NCBI RefSeq assembly: GCF_000714935.1
Contig: NZ_JMIR01000017.1
Location: 26,676-90,675 of the forward strand
DNA length: 64,000 nucleotides
From: Tumebacillus flagellatus
GTDB taxonomy: Bacteria > Bacillota > Bacilli > Tumebacillales > Tumebacillaceae
Direction: 5' to 3'
Positions within the stretch are counted from its first letter, which is position 1, and each line of letters starts with the position of its first letter. The position numbers were made by a program, and so were the translations under genes. Below, piece after piece: positions 24,074 through 32,521 of this stretch. The notes beneath the pieces are model-generated. The model was not told where the DNA came from and ran no database searches. It was given only the letters and a program-made list of their open reading frames with translations.

Positions 24074-24918
24074 GAGTCTTTTGGCGCAACCTTTGGAAGC
24101 GGCATGAAGCGCGCGTTGGCGGAATCATACTCAGCTTGGTCCTGTTGGCGGCTTTGTTTGCCCCCTGGTTGGCTCCACATGATCCGACTGCCATTGACCT
24201 TAGCTTGAAACTGCAGGGCCCCAGCTGGGACTACCCGCTCGGAACAGATCATCTCGGCCGCTGCGTGTTGTCCCGTCTGCTGTATGGAGCTCAAGTCTCT
24301 GTAGGAGTTGCAGTGTTGGTGATGGGCGTCACCATGTTGCTGTCGCTTGCAATCGGATTGCTCGCCGGGTATGCGGGCGGATGGATCGACGCGGTTCTGA
24401 TGCGAATCTGCGATGTCTTGCTGGCTTTCCCGAGCCTTGTCCTTGCACTGGTCTTGGCGGGGTTGCTTGGCCAAGGACTGTTTAACATGATTCTCGCGCT
24501 GATTCTCGTGCAATGGGTAGGGTACGCACGGATCATTCGCGGCTTGGTTATGGAAGCGAGGCAGCGTTTGTACGTACAATACGCCCGCGTGGCGGGCACT
24601 TCTCCTCTTCGAATCATGACGAGCCACCTGTTGCCCGGTCTTTTGCCGCAAGTGATGGTGCTTGCTTCCTTGGATCTTGGTTCGGTCATCCTGTCAATGG
24701 CGGGCTTGTCGTTCCTTGGCTTGGGCGCGCAGCCTCCGACAGCGGAGTGGGGGGGAATGATTTCCGACAGCAAGGCGTATCTGCTCGGTCATCCCTTGCT
24801 GATGGCGGCGCCTGGTTTCATGATTGTGTTGGTCGTGATGGCGTTCAATCTGTTGGGAGATGCGTTGCAAGATTCTTTTGATCCAACGCGCCAAGGTGGT
24901 GAACTGGATGGAGCCTGA
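24070..24918 (+). CDS. ABC transporter permease, NikC/CntC type
   Basis: 282 residues with an N-terminal OppC-like segment (APWLAPHDPTAIDL; YPLGTDHLGRCVLSRLLYG), five to six membrane helices and the EAA-type coupling loop VMEARQRLYVQYARVAGTS. It pairs with the 23126 permease to form the channel. The ATGA overlap with the upstream gene and an 11-nt overlap with the downstream ATPase gene show tight co-translation. Confidence 0.9.
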   Translation: MRVFWRNLWKRHEARVGGIILSLVLLAALFAPWLAPHDPTAIDLSLKLQGPSWDYPLGTDHLGRCVLSRLLYGAQVSVGVAVLVMGVTMLLSLAIGLLAGYAGGWIDAVLMRICDVLLAFPSLVLALVLAGLLGQGLFNMILALILVQWVGYARIIRGLVMEARQRLYVQYARVAGTSPLRIMTSHLLPGLLPQVMVLASLDLGSVILSMAGLSFLGLGAQPPTAEWGGMISDSKAYLLGHPLLMAAPGFMIVLVVMAFNLLGDALQDSFDPTRQGGELDGA

Positions 24919-25705
24919 AGCATTGTTGCATGTCCAAGATTTGAAAGTGGGGGTGCGAGTCGGAAAACGGATGAAGTTTGTCATTGAGGAGGTCTCCTTG
25001 ATGATCCGACGAGGGGAGGTTCTGGGTCTGGTCGGGGAGAGCGGAAGCGGGAAGTCGTTGATTTGTGCTGCTCTATTGGGTCTGCTTCCGCCAGCGGCCG
25101 ATGTGCAGGCGGGTCAAGTCTTGCTGGAGAGCATCGATCTTTTGCGTCTGCCGCCGAAACGTTTACGTCAGATTCGGGGTGCGCAGATCGCGTTCATCCC
25201 GCAGAATCCGATGACCGCTTGCAACCCCTCCTTGACGATTGGCCAGCATTTCCTGGAGACGTTGCGCGCGCATGGCAACAGCGGGTCTAAGCGGGAGAGG
25301 CTTGAATGTGCAGTCGCCATACTGGAGCAGGTCGGACTGCCGCGTGCCGGTCAGATCGTCGGGCTCTATCCGTTTGAACTTAGCGGCGGCATGTTGCAGC
25401 GGGTGTTGATCGCGTTGGCTGCTGTCCTGCAGCCGAAGGTGCTGGTCGCAGACGAGCCGACAACAGCGCTTGACCCGGACAATCAAGAGTTGGTGTTGTC
25501 ATGCCTGCGGAACTTGTGCGCGGAGCATAAGATGGGAATGCTGCTCGTCTCGCACGACTTGCATTTGCTGAGTCGCTGCGCTCGGCAAACGGCAGTCTTG
25601 CATACGGGACGGATCGTGGAGAGCGGGTTGTTGTGCGATGTGATGCGCGATCCCCAGCATGCATTCACCCGCGCGTTGGTCAACGCTGCAGTCTCGAAGG
25701 TGTAG
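24908..25705 (+). CDS. ABC transporter ATPase, NikD/CntD type
   Basis: 265 residues with Walker A GESGSGKSL (Leu in place of the usual final Ser/Thr), signature LSGGMLQRVL, Walker B VLVADEPTTALD and switch His LVSHDLHLL. It hydrolyses ATP to drive uptake. The start at 24908 (MEPEALLHVQ) follows AAGGTGGTG inside the end of the permease gene. The stop at 25703-25705 is formed within the first copy of a 9-bp tandem repeat. Confidence 0.88.
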   Translation: MEPEALLHVQDLKVGVRVGKRMKFVIEEVSLMIRRGEVLGLVGESGSGKSLICAALLGLLPPAADVQAGQVLLESIDLLRLPPKRLRQIRGAQIAFIPQNPMTACNPSLTIGQHFLETLRAHGNSGSKRERLECAVAILEQVGLPRAGQIVGLYPFELSGGMLQRVLIALAAVLQPKVLVADEPTTALDPDNQELVLSCLRNLCAEHKMGMLLVSHDLHLLSRCARQTAVLHTGRIVESGLLCDVMRDPQHAFTRALVNAAVSKV

Positions 25706-25722
25706 AAGGTGTAGAAGGTGTA
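25696..25722 (+). repeat. Three tandem 9-bp repeats between two ATPase genes
   Basis: GAAGGTGTA is repeated at 25696-25704, 25705-25713 and 25714-25722 and runs into GAAGGAGG (25723-25730), the ribosome binding site of the next gene. Each copy keeps the TAG stop in the upstream frame. Confidence 0.9.
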
Positions 25723-25736
25723 GAAGGAGGGGCGGC

Positions 25737-26438
25737 ATGAGTTTGCTGGTTGTGAATTGCGTGACCAAGAGCTATCCTCTTCGCCGCGGCGGTTGGTCCG
25801 TGAAGCCTAAGCATGTCCTCGCGCTCCAACGGTTCTCCCTCCGGGTGGAGGCCGGTTCTTGCGTGGGGCTGGTCGGTTCAAGCGGCAGCGGCAAAAGCAC
25901 GCTCGCTCGCCTCATCCTCGGTCTGGATCATCCGGACGAAGGGCAGATTTTGTTTGAAGGAGTGGATGTGCATCGGGCAGGCGGAACCGTGCGGCAACAA
26001 CTGCGCCGCGACATGCAGATCGTATTCCAAGACTGCTGGAGCGCTTTAAATCCGCGCTGGACGGTCGGGCGGTCAATCGTTGAGCCGATCCGCAACTTCG
26101 AAAAACGGACTGAACACGAACAAGCGCTGCGCGTGGAGGAGCTGCTGGAGCTGACTGGACTTCATGGTTGCGATCGGCACAAGTATCCGCATCAAATGAG
26201 CGGAGGACAGTTACAGCGGGTCAACATTGCGCGAGCGATTGCGCTTCATCCTAAACTGCTCGTGCTGGACGAGGCGGTCAGCTCCTTGGATCGGATCGTT
26301 CAGGTGCAGATCTTGAACTTGCTCCGAGAGTTGCAAGCGCGGTTTGGGATGGCTTATCTATTCATCTCGCATGATCGAGAGGCGGTTCATTTCATGGCGG
26401 ACCGCGTCGTAACTATGGACAAGGAGGCAAGATCATGA
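25737..26438 (+). CDS. ABC transporter ATPase, NikE/CntF type
   Basis: 233 residues with Walker A GSSGSGKST, signature MSGGQLQRVNIARA, Walker B LLVLDEAVSSLD (Ala-Val where DEP is usual) and switch His FISHDREAV. It is the second ATPase of the importer. ATG 25737 follows AAGGAGGGGC; a further in-frame upstream start would read the 9-bp repeats as a Cys-Arg-rich artefact. It overlaps the SbnA-like gene by 4 nt (ATGA). Confidence 0.88.
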   Translation: MSLLVVNCVTKSYPLRRGGWSVKPKHVLALQRFSLRVEAGSCVGLVGSSGSGKSTLARLILGLDHPDEGQILFEGVDVHRAGGTVRQQLRRDMQIVFQDCWSALNPRWTVGRSIVEPIRNFEKRTEHEQALRVEELLELTGLHGCDRHKYPHQMSGGQLQRVNIARAIALHPKLLVLDEAVSSLDRIVQVQILNLLRELQARFGMAYLFISHDREAVHFMADRVVTMDKEARS

Positions 26439-27532
26439 AGCAGCTTACGCAACTGGTCGGCGATACGCCGATTGTTCAACTTCGCAATGTAACGAAGAGT
26501 CGGGAAGCGGTGGTTTGGTTGAAGATGGAGCGCACGAATCCGGGCGGGAGCATTAAGGATCGACCGGCGCTGTACATCGTGGAAGAGGCGGAACGTCGTG
26601 GTCTGCTGCGACCGGGCGGGACGATAATCGAGTCGTCTTCCGGCAACTTCGGCATCTCGCTGGCGATGATCGGAGCTGCGAGGGGGTATCGCGTCATCAT
26701 CCTCGTGGATCCCAAGACGACCCCGGTAAACTTGGCCATGCTCAAAGCATACGGAGCAGAAGTCATCGTCGTGACGGAGCAGGATGACAGCGGTTCGTAT
26801 CACAAGACTCGCATCTCGTTGGCGAACAAGTTGCACCGTGAGATCCCTCATTCGTTTCGCCCCGATCAATGTTTCAATCCGTGGAATGGTGAAGCTCATT
26901 ATCGGCAAACGGCTGCGGAGTTGTGGGAGCAATGTGACGGGGAGTTGGATACGGTGATCTTGACGGTCAGCACCGGCGGTCAGTTGGGCGGGTTCTCACG
27001 CTTTTTTCATGAACACGCACCGCATGTGCAGGTGATCGGCGTAGACGCTGTCGGATCGACGGTCTTCGGCGGGACTTCGCATCCGTACTTGTTGCCGGGG
27101 ATGGGTCTGAGTTGGACGCCGACGAACTTGAGAGACCTGAGTTTGATCGACGAGGTGTACAAGGTGCCGGATGAAGATGCGTTTCTCGCCTGTCGTACAT
27201 TGGCTAGGCATGAGGGCATCTTGGCAGGCGGTTCGACCGGTGCGGGCGTGATGGTTGCGATGCGGTTGGCGCAACAACGATCTGCAGGATCGCGCATCGT
27301 CTGCATCGCCTCCGACAACGGAGAGCGGTATCTGCCGACGATCTACAACGACGAATGGATGGCGGAACATGCAATGACGCTGAACGCGGAGCCGGAGGAG
27401 CTGCGCCGCCGCGCCCGCCTGCTGGAGCCGTACAGCCTCAATCCGATTGAGACGGCCAACTACAGAGCCGACCTGGCGGAAGCGCTCGACTCTCCGAGTC
27501 GTTCCATTATGGAAGGAACGATGACGGGATGA
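26435..27532 (+). CDS. SbnA-like PLP-dependent synthase (N-(2-amino-2-carboxyethyl)-L-glutamate synthase family)
   Basis: 365 residues, fold type II PLP enzyme. Lys41 in GGSIKDRPALYIVEEA is the PLP lysine; IIESSSGNFGISLAMIGA and GGSTGAGVMVAM are the other cofactor loops. It tracks Staphylococcus aureus SbnA along its length (VDPKTTPVNLAMLKAYGAEV; VIGVDAVGSTVFGG; LLPGMGLSW; DEDAFLACRTLARHEGILAGG; DNGERYL) better than housekeeping CysK. SbnA joins O-phosphoserine and glutamate into ACEGA, a precursor of diaminopropionate in siderophores. No sbnB partner is nearby. Position between a Nik/Cnt importer and an MFS exporter suggests metallophore synthesis; the product is inference. Confidence 0.8.
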   Translation: MKQLTQLVGDTPIVQLRNVTKSREAVVWLKMERTNPGGSIKDRPALYIVEEAERRGLLRPGGTIIESSSGNFGISLAMIGAARGYRVIILVDPKTTPVNLAMLKAYGAEVIVVTEQDDSGSYHKTRISLANKLHREIPHSFRPDQCFNPWNGEAHYRQTAAELWEQCDGELDTVILTVSTGGQLGGFSRFFHEHAPHVQVIGVDAVGSTVFGGTSHPYLLPGMGLSWTPTNLRDLSLIDEVYKVPDEDAFLACRTLARHEGILAGGSTGAGVMVAMRLAQQRSAGSRIVCIASDNGERYLPTIYNDEWMAEHAMTLNAEPEELRRRARLLEPYSLNPIETANYRADLAEALDSPSRSIMEGTMTG

Positions 27533-28734
27533 GCCAGACACAATCTCCCATCAATCTAGGAACTCGGGATAACCCTTTCGCTTGGCAGTCGGTACAGGTG
27601 TATGCCGTCACGATTTTCTTCTACGCAGTCGTCTACATGGTGTTGATGATCCTGCCGTTCTATTCGTTGACATTCGGCGCCACCCAGACGGAGATCGGCG
27701 TAATCATGGGAGTCACCATGTTTGGGTCTATGCTCGCCCGGCCGATTGCAGGGAGTATCATTGATCGGCATGGAGCGAGTCGTGTCTTTGTGATCGCTTT
27801 GTTGGTCTTCATGTTGTCATTGACAGGGTATTTCGTGCCGAATTTATGGATGTTTGGAGCGGTTCGTCTGATTCAAGGCTTGGTCGCGGCGTTTTTCTCG
27901 ACATCGATGGAGATCATCACAATCGATCTCTTGTCGGCCCGAGTGCGCGGACAAGGATTGTCGATGTATTCACTGGCGACGATGGTGCCCTCCACGTTCG
28001 GACCGGCCGCAGCCCTCTGGCTGAAAGGGACGGTCTCGATGACAGCGATCTTCCTGTTGTTTAGCGTGATGGGGGCCTTGAACTTCATCTTCTCATTGGT
28101 GTTGACCCGTAGAAGCGGAACTCTGAGGGCGGCCGGTGCCGCCACTCTTGGTCGCAGGAAGCGAGAGCCGGGTTTGTGGAAGAATCGAACGCTCTTGGTG
28201 TCTGCCGGCAGCATGTTGTTAGCTTCCGTGGCGAACGGAGCGATTTTCACATTTTTGCCGCTGTATCTGGAATCGAAAGGCTCGACGTATGATGCGTTGT
28301 ATTTTTTGGTGCAGACGTTGGTGTTGGTTGGGTGTCGATTCGTGTTCGGCAAGCGCGTCCCTTCGGACGGGAGAGCGCCTCGTCGAGAAGTGGTTTGGAC
28401 AACGTTGCTCGCGGCGGTTGGTACTGTGATTCTCAGTGCTTTCACTTCGTTGCCTGCTTTGCTGGTCGCGGCAGTATGCAACGGGTCGGCGTTTGCGATG
28501 CTGTACCCTACCTTGTTGACATACGTTTCCTTCCATGTGCCGGATTCAGGGCGCGGCTTCCTGCTGGGATTGTTCATTGGAGCGGCCGACCTGGGCTTTT
28601 CATTCGGAGCGCTCTTGATGGGTCCTCTCGCAGAGCTCACATCGTATCAATGGATGTACGGGTGTTGTGTCGTGTGCTTAGTGGTCGCTTGCCTGTTAGG
28701 TGCGGCGCTGAAGAGCATAGGGAACAGCCGCTGA
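27529..28734 (+). CDS. MFS exporter (CntE-like metallophore efflux candidate)
   Basis: 401 residues, about twelve hydrophobic segments, with the MFS loop motif LARPIAGSIIDRHGASRV between helices 2 and 3. It overlaps the SbnA-like gene by 4 nt, so it belongs to the same operon. In cnt loci the staphylopine exporter CntE is an MFS protein placed next to the importer genes; this gene takes that place here. Export of the product of the SbnA-like enzyme is the simplest reading but unproven. Confidence 0.8.
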   Translation: MSQTQSPINLGTRDNPFAWQSVQVYAVTIFFYAVVYMVLMILPFYSLTFGATQTEIGVIMGVTMFGSMLARPIAGSIIDRHGASRVFVIALLVFMLSLTGYFVPNLWMFGAVRLIQGLVAAFFSTSMEIITIDLLSARVRGQGLSMYSLATMVPSTFGPAAALWLKGTVSMTAIFLLFSVMGALNFIFSLVLTRRSGTLRAAGAATLGRRKREPGLWKNRTLLVSAGSMLLASVANGAIFTFLPLYLESKGSTYDALYFLVQTLVLVGCRFVFGKRVPSDGRAPRREVVWTTLLAAVGTVILSAFTSLPALLVAAVCNGSAFAMLYPTLLTYVSFHVPDSGRGFLLGLFIGAADLGFSFGALLMGPLAELTSYQWMYGCCVVCLVVACLLGAALKSIGNSR

Positions 28735-28800
28735 CCGCTCGATCTTGGTTGGTCTTGGGTGACCGGTTTAATCAAACACTTTGAATTCGCGTTGAATTAA

Positions 28801-28831
28801 GGCAGCCGAAGCGGTTGCCTTGTTTCTTTTT
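28801..28831 (+). terminator. Rho-independent terminator of the metal-transport operon
   Basis: GGCAGCC (28801-28807) pairs with GGTTGCC (28813-28819), followed by TTGTTTCTTTTT. Confidence 0.75.
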
Positions 28832-28897
28832 GAAGCGGCTGGCACCGCAAGCGGTGTAAGATATAGGGAGAAAGGAAGAAAAGGAAGGGGGATTCTG

Positions 28898-30043
28898 ATG
28901 AAGTTTGTGCTGGCACCGGATTCTTTCAAAGAAAGCCTGACTGCCAAGGAAGCCTGTCTCGCAATGGAGCGGGGGATTTCCCGCGTGTTTCCCGAGGCGC
29001 AGTGCGTGCTCGTCCCGATGGCGGACGGCGGAGAAGGCACGGCGGAAGCGCTGGTCGATCACAGCGGAGGACGGATGTTGCAAGCGGCTGTCACCGGCCC
29101 GCTTGGCAAAAAAGTCACGGCACAGCTCGGCATCTCCGGCGACGGGGAGACGGCGTTTCTGGAAATGGCGAGTGCGAGCGGACTTGAGTTGACGGCGAAA
29201 GAAGAGAGCAATCCGCTGTTGACGACATCGTACGGCACGGGCGAATTGATCAAGTTGGCGCTCGAACAAGGCGTGCGGCGGATCTTGATCGGGATCGGCG
29301 GCAGCGCCACGAACGACGGGGGAGCGGGGATGCTGCAGGCGCTCGGAGTGTCGTTTCGAGATCGCGAGGGTTGCGAATTGCCCGTTGGCGGCGGGGCGTT
29401 GCGGCGGCTTCATTCAATTGATGTGTCGCGAATGGATGCGCGGTTGAAGAACGTTGCCGTGGAAGTGGCGTGCGACGTGACCAACCCGTTGATCGGCCCG
29501 AACGGGGCCTCGCGCGTGTTCGGCCCGCAAAAAGGCGCGACTCCGCAGATGGTGGAGGAGTTGGAGTTGTGCTTGACCCGCTATGCGGAAGTGATCCGCG
29601 AGCAGTTGGGGATTGCGATGGCCGACGTCCCCGGTGCCGGAGCGGCAGGCGGGACGGGTGCGGGGTTGTTGGCTTTTTTCCAAGCGCAGTTGAAAAAAGG
29701 CTTTGAGCTGGTCAGCGGGTTTACCGGATTGGAAGAGAAGATGGCGGGGGCGGAGTACGTGTTTACCGGAGAGGGCAGTCTCGACGGACAGACGCTGTTT
29801 GGAAAAACACCCTACGGCGTGGCGCAGATGGCGGCGAAGCAGGGCATTCCGGTGATCGCGTTTGCCGGGCGGGTCGGCGAGGGTGTCGAGGCGCTGTACG
29901 AGCACGGATTTACCGCCATCGTCGGAATTCTGCGCGGCGTGGAACCGTTGGAAACAGCACTTGCGAACGGCGGCGCAAACTTGGAGTTTGCGGTGGAGAA
30001 TGTCTGCCGGATGATCCAATTTTATCAAATCAAATTAGGGTGA
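28898..30043 (+). CDS. glxK: Glycerate kinase (GlxK/GarK type)
   Basis: 381 residues. Family landmarks: FVLAPDSFKESLTAKEA at the N-terminus, VLVPMADGGEGTAEAL, IGIGGSATNDGGAGMLQALG, and FTGEGSLDGQTLFGKTPYGVA near the C-terminus. It phosphorylates D-glycerate with ATP, feeding lower glycolysis. The start at 28898 follows GGAAGGGGGATTCTG; the in-frame ATG at 28820 lies in the upstream terminator. Monocistronic between terminators. Confidence 0.93.
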   Translation: MKFVLAPDSFKESLTAKEACLAMERGISRVFPEAQCVLVPMADGGEGTAEALVDHSGGRMLQAAVTGPLGKKVTAQLGISGDGETAFLEMASASGLELTAKEESNPLLTTSYGTGELIKLALEQGVRRILIGIGGSATNDGGAGMLQALGVSFRDREGCELPVGGGALRRLHSIDVSRMDARLKNVAVEVACDVTNPLIGPNGASRVFGPQKGATPQMVEELELCLTRYAEVIREQLGIAMADVPGAGAAGGTGAGLLAFFQAQLKKGFELVSGFTGLEEKMAGAEYVFTGEGSLDGQTLFGKTPYGVAQMAAKQGIPVIAFAGRVGEGVEALYEHGFTAIVGILRGVEPLETALANGGANLEFAVENVCRMIQFYQIKLG

Positions 30044-30115
30044 TAATTAATAAATTACAAGCAAAAACATGCCTTCTATTTCGTTTGCTTTTTACAACAA
30101 TTGAAAGAGGGCATA

Positions 30116-30152
30116 AAAAGACCGAGTTTCATCAAACTCGGTCTTATCTTTA
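30116..30152. terminator. Bidirectional terminator
   Basis: AAGACCGAGTTT (30118-30129) pairs with AAACTCGGTCTT (30134-30145), with A- and T-rich flanks between the convergent glycerate kinase and the restriction-modification island. Confidence 0.85.
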
Positions 30153-30189
30153 CGCTGCATTATGTTTCTACGATAGGTGTTTGCAGAAC

Positions 30190-30864
30190 TTATGACAGAG
30201 AGTATTGGATTGAGTCTTGAACTTCTCTTTGAGCATCTTTCATACCTTTTTCGTATAAACGAAATTGCTCAATTGCAGATTCAACTTGTTTGGATAGTAG
30301 TTCTCGCTTTTCAAGAAGCTTTTTTGGCACGGATAAAGTCATCAGAACACTCTCGTTAAAACGTGGATGTTGTCCACCTTCAATCGAATTTGCTAGCACT
30401 GTCTGCACTACATCAGAGAGTAAAAAGGGTACAAGATAGGCAATGGATTCATTTGATTTGGGACTTAGAATATAAAATTCTGTGGAGCAGACGAGATCTA
30501 CGTCTTCTTCATAGATGTTTGCATCGATGAAAGCGACTTGTCGAAGATAGGGTCGGAGTCTAGAGATAATGACATCACCTGGCTTGATTATTTTTTTGTT
30601 ACTTCTTATTTCCGTCACAAATTCCTTGATTCCAGTGGTTTTCCCTTCCGAAGCATCTCCAGTATCAAACACTACGACTCGTTTTTGCTGTTTCTGAACA
30701 GATGCGGGCGATATTGATTTAGAAGAAAAAGATACAAGGTCGCTTAATATAACGCTAGCGCTGTCTTTGTTGAATTGTAGCTGTCGCCCAGGATGGTATC
30801 TTTCTGGCGCTAAAATGATTCCCTCATCGAGTGAGAGAGAAGAGCGTATCGTGGAAATTGCCAT
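30190..30864 (-). CDS. Type I restriction specificity-like (half-S) protein
   Basis: 224 residues, about half the length of a normal HsdS. It seems to hold one target recognition domain (GDVIISRLRPYLRQVAF; CSTEFYILSPK; GGQHPRFNESVLMTLSVP) and a C-terminal conserved helix (EKRELLSKQVESAIEQFRLYEKGMKDAQ). A dimer would give a palindromic recognition site. It starts one nucleotide inside the methylase stop (TAATG), so M and S are co-translated. The region is visibly more AT-rich than its surroundings, as expected for acquired DNA. Confidence 0.75.
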   Translation of the reverse strand: MAISTIRSSLSLDEGIILAPERYHPGRQLQFNKDSASVILSDLVSFSSKSISPASVQKQQKRVVVFDTGDASEGKTTGIKEFVTEIRSNKKIIKPGDVIISRLRPYLRQVAFIDANIYEEDVDLVCSTEFYILSPKSNESIAYLVPFLLSDVVQTVLANSIEGGQHPRFNESVLMTLSVPKKLLEKRELLSKQVESAIEQFRLYEKGMKDAQREVQDSIQYSLS

Positions 30865-32129
30865 TATCTACACCAACCCACTTTCTCGTCTCGTAAAAAT
30901 GATGTGAAAGAGCGTTCGATTTCATTTAAATCGTGATCAATATTATTCCAACTCGGGTTATCCATCGAGATAAATTCAAGAACCCCTCTCGAGTCCTTTC
31001 CTGATTTTTCACTAATTCCAAAGAAAATGTTCTCATTTGGTTTTTTGTTAATACGAAGTCTTTTTTCGAGAAATAGAATACTGGTTTTAATTGAGGTATG
31101 AGGCATGAACATCGATCTTGGAAGTCCTATCACACCGATTACTCTCGCATTTTGAATTATCCACTTACGTAAATCAGCCCACTCCTTGCCACCCACTTTA
31201 TTGTTAGGTACAACGACTGCCATTCGTCCCCCTGGTTTTAAAAGTTCGACACATCGTTCAAGAAAAAGAGCATCTCGCTCGATTCGCTGCTTCCCTTGAG
31301 AAATAGAATAGGCATTTAACAGTTCCATTTCTGTGATTTCGCCTGCAAATGGTGGATTCGTTAGAATGATGTCAAATCTATCGGCTCCCATTTTCCGCAC
31401 TCTCAAATAGTCCTCGATGGTTGCGATCGAATGGTTTTCTGATTCGAAAATGGAGGGTTGGATTCGAGGGACGATGAGACTGTTAACCTTATGAATGTTG
31501 GTTCTCCCTACACCCGCAACATACATGAGTGTTCTTGCGACTCGAACAGCCTTTTCATCAAAGTCAAAGCCCCATAGATTATTAGGGTCTTCTTGAGACT
31601 TATACCTGGTTGATAAAAATTGATGCGAATGTAGTAAAAATGCTCCTGAACCACATGCAGGATCAAGGATTGTCTCGTGAGCTTTAGGGGCCAAGATTCG
31701 AACACAAAAATCCACAACATATCGTGGCGTAAAAAATTGCCCCTTAGCCCCTTTGGCAGTTCTTGCAACAATAAATTCAAAGAAAGCATCAAGTGCTTCA
31801 AAACCAAAGTTTGTTAATTTGTAGTTGCTTAGTAGTCGAACACATACCGCCAGATGCTGAGTCTGCAACTTAATCTCAGGTTCTACAAGTATATCTCCCC
31901 ACTCCCTCTGTAACATCGTAAGAGCTGTTGAGATATTCCTTAAGATGTCCTCTTCATTGCTAACTGGTTGGAAAAAGTTTGTATCATGTACTTCATCCCA
32001 CAATTTTGCAGTTACTAGTTTAAAAATCTCTTCGAACTCATCTTCACCAGAGTTAGCAAGAATAATTTCTTCAAGCCTTACGAATAAGCTCTCTAGTGAA
32101 TCAGGGAGAGTTATATGCCTTTTACTCAT
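30864..32129 (-). CDS. N6-adenine DNA methyltransferase (HsdM-like)
   Basis: 421 residues. Motif I DPACGSGAFLLHSHQFL and catalytic motif IV NPPFAG mark an adenine-N6 methylase of the Type I/gamma class, with the N-terminal helical HsdM domain (about residues 1-125) before GAKGQFFTPRYVVDF. It modifies host DNA with its S partner. The start at 32129 (MSKRHITLP) follows GAGGTGATCTT; the longer form to 32156 lacks a site. The gene is AT-rich and divergent from the XRE regulator and nuclease genes. Confidence 0.88.
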   Translation of the reverse strand: MSKRHITLPDSLESLFVRLEEIILANSGEDEFEEIFKLVTAKLWDEVHDTNFFQPVSNEEDILRNISTALTMLQREWGDILVEPEIKLQTQHLAVCVRLLSNYKLTNFGFEALDAFFEFIVARTAKGAKGQFFTPRYVVDFCVRILAPKAHETILDPACGSGAFLLHSHQFLSTRYKSQEDPNNLWGFDFDEKAVRVARTLMYVAGVGRTNIHKVNSLIVPRIQPSIFESENHSIATIEDYLRVRKMGADRFDIILTNPPFAGEITEMELLNAYSISQGKQRIERDALFLERCVELLKPGGRMAVVVPNNKVGGKEWADLRKWIIQNARVIGVIGLPRSMFMPHTSIKTSILFLEKRLRINKKPNENIFFGISEKSGKDSRGVLEFISMDNPSWNNIDHDLNEIERSFTSFLRDEKVGWCR

Positions 32130-32197
32130 AAGATCACCTCGTGGAAACAATAGCATGAATAAGGGAATGTTTCAAGACGGCGTCATGCACGTTTCTT

Positions 32198-32216
32198 ATA
32201 TTCTGTTTTGGAATAT
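32198..32216. promoter_or_regulatory. Inverted repeat in the divergent R-M promoter region
   Basis: ATATTC (32198-32203), 7-nt spacer, GAATAT (32211-32216) between the methylase and XRE genes. It is a candidate binding site for the XRE (controller) protein. Confidence 0.4.
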
Positions 32217-32254
32217 TTCGAGGTGGCATTTAATATTGTTTTAGGAGTTGGTAT

Positions 32255-32521
32255 ATGTTGGAGAAAACAAGCAATATTTACTCTGATGATTATATCGAGA
32301 TTATGACAAGACTTAGAACAGCTAGACTAAAGTCTGGTATTACTCAGAAAGAGTTAGCATCTTTGTTGAATATCAATCAATCACTCGTATCAAAAGTAGA
32401 AAGTTGCGAACGGAGATTAGATATTATTGAGTTTTTGAATTGGTGTAAAGTCCTAGGGGTCCCTTGGGATAAAGTGATTCCGAAAAAATATTCAATGGGA
32501 GAGAACACAAAACATGAGTAG
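32255..32521 (+). CDS. XRE-type helix-turn-helix protein (R-M controller candidate)
   Basis: 88 residues with one HTH_3 domain: MTRLRTARLKSGITQKELASLLNINQSLVSKVESCERRLDIIEFLNWCKVLG. The small size and position before a nuclease gene match controller (C) proteins that delay restriction until the DNA is methylated. TTAGGAGTTGG precedes ATG 32255. It overlaps the next gene by 8 nt. Confidence 0.82.
   Translation: MLEKTSNIYSDDYIEIMTRLRTARLKSGITQKELASLLNINQSLVSKVESCERRLDIIEFLNWCKVLGVPWDKVIPKKYSMGENTKHE

Noticed and set aside
26435..27532. Ordinary cysteine synthase
   Set aside because: The sequence follows SbnA in several diagnostic segments and lies in a transport operon; CysK is normally a shorter housekeeping enzyme of about 310 residues.
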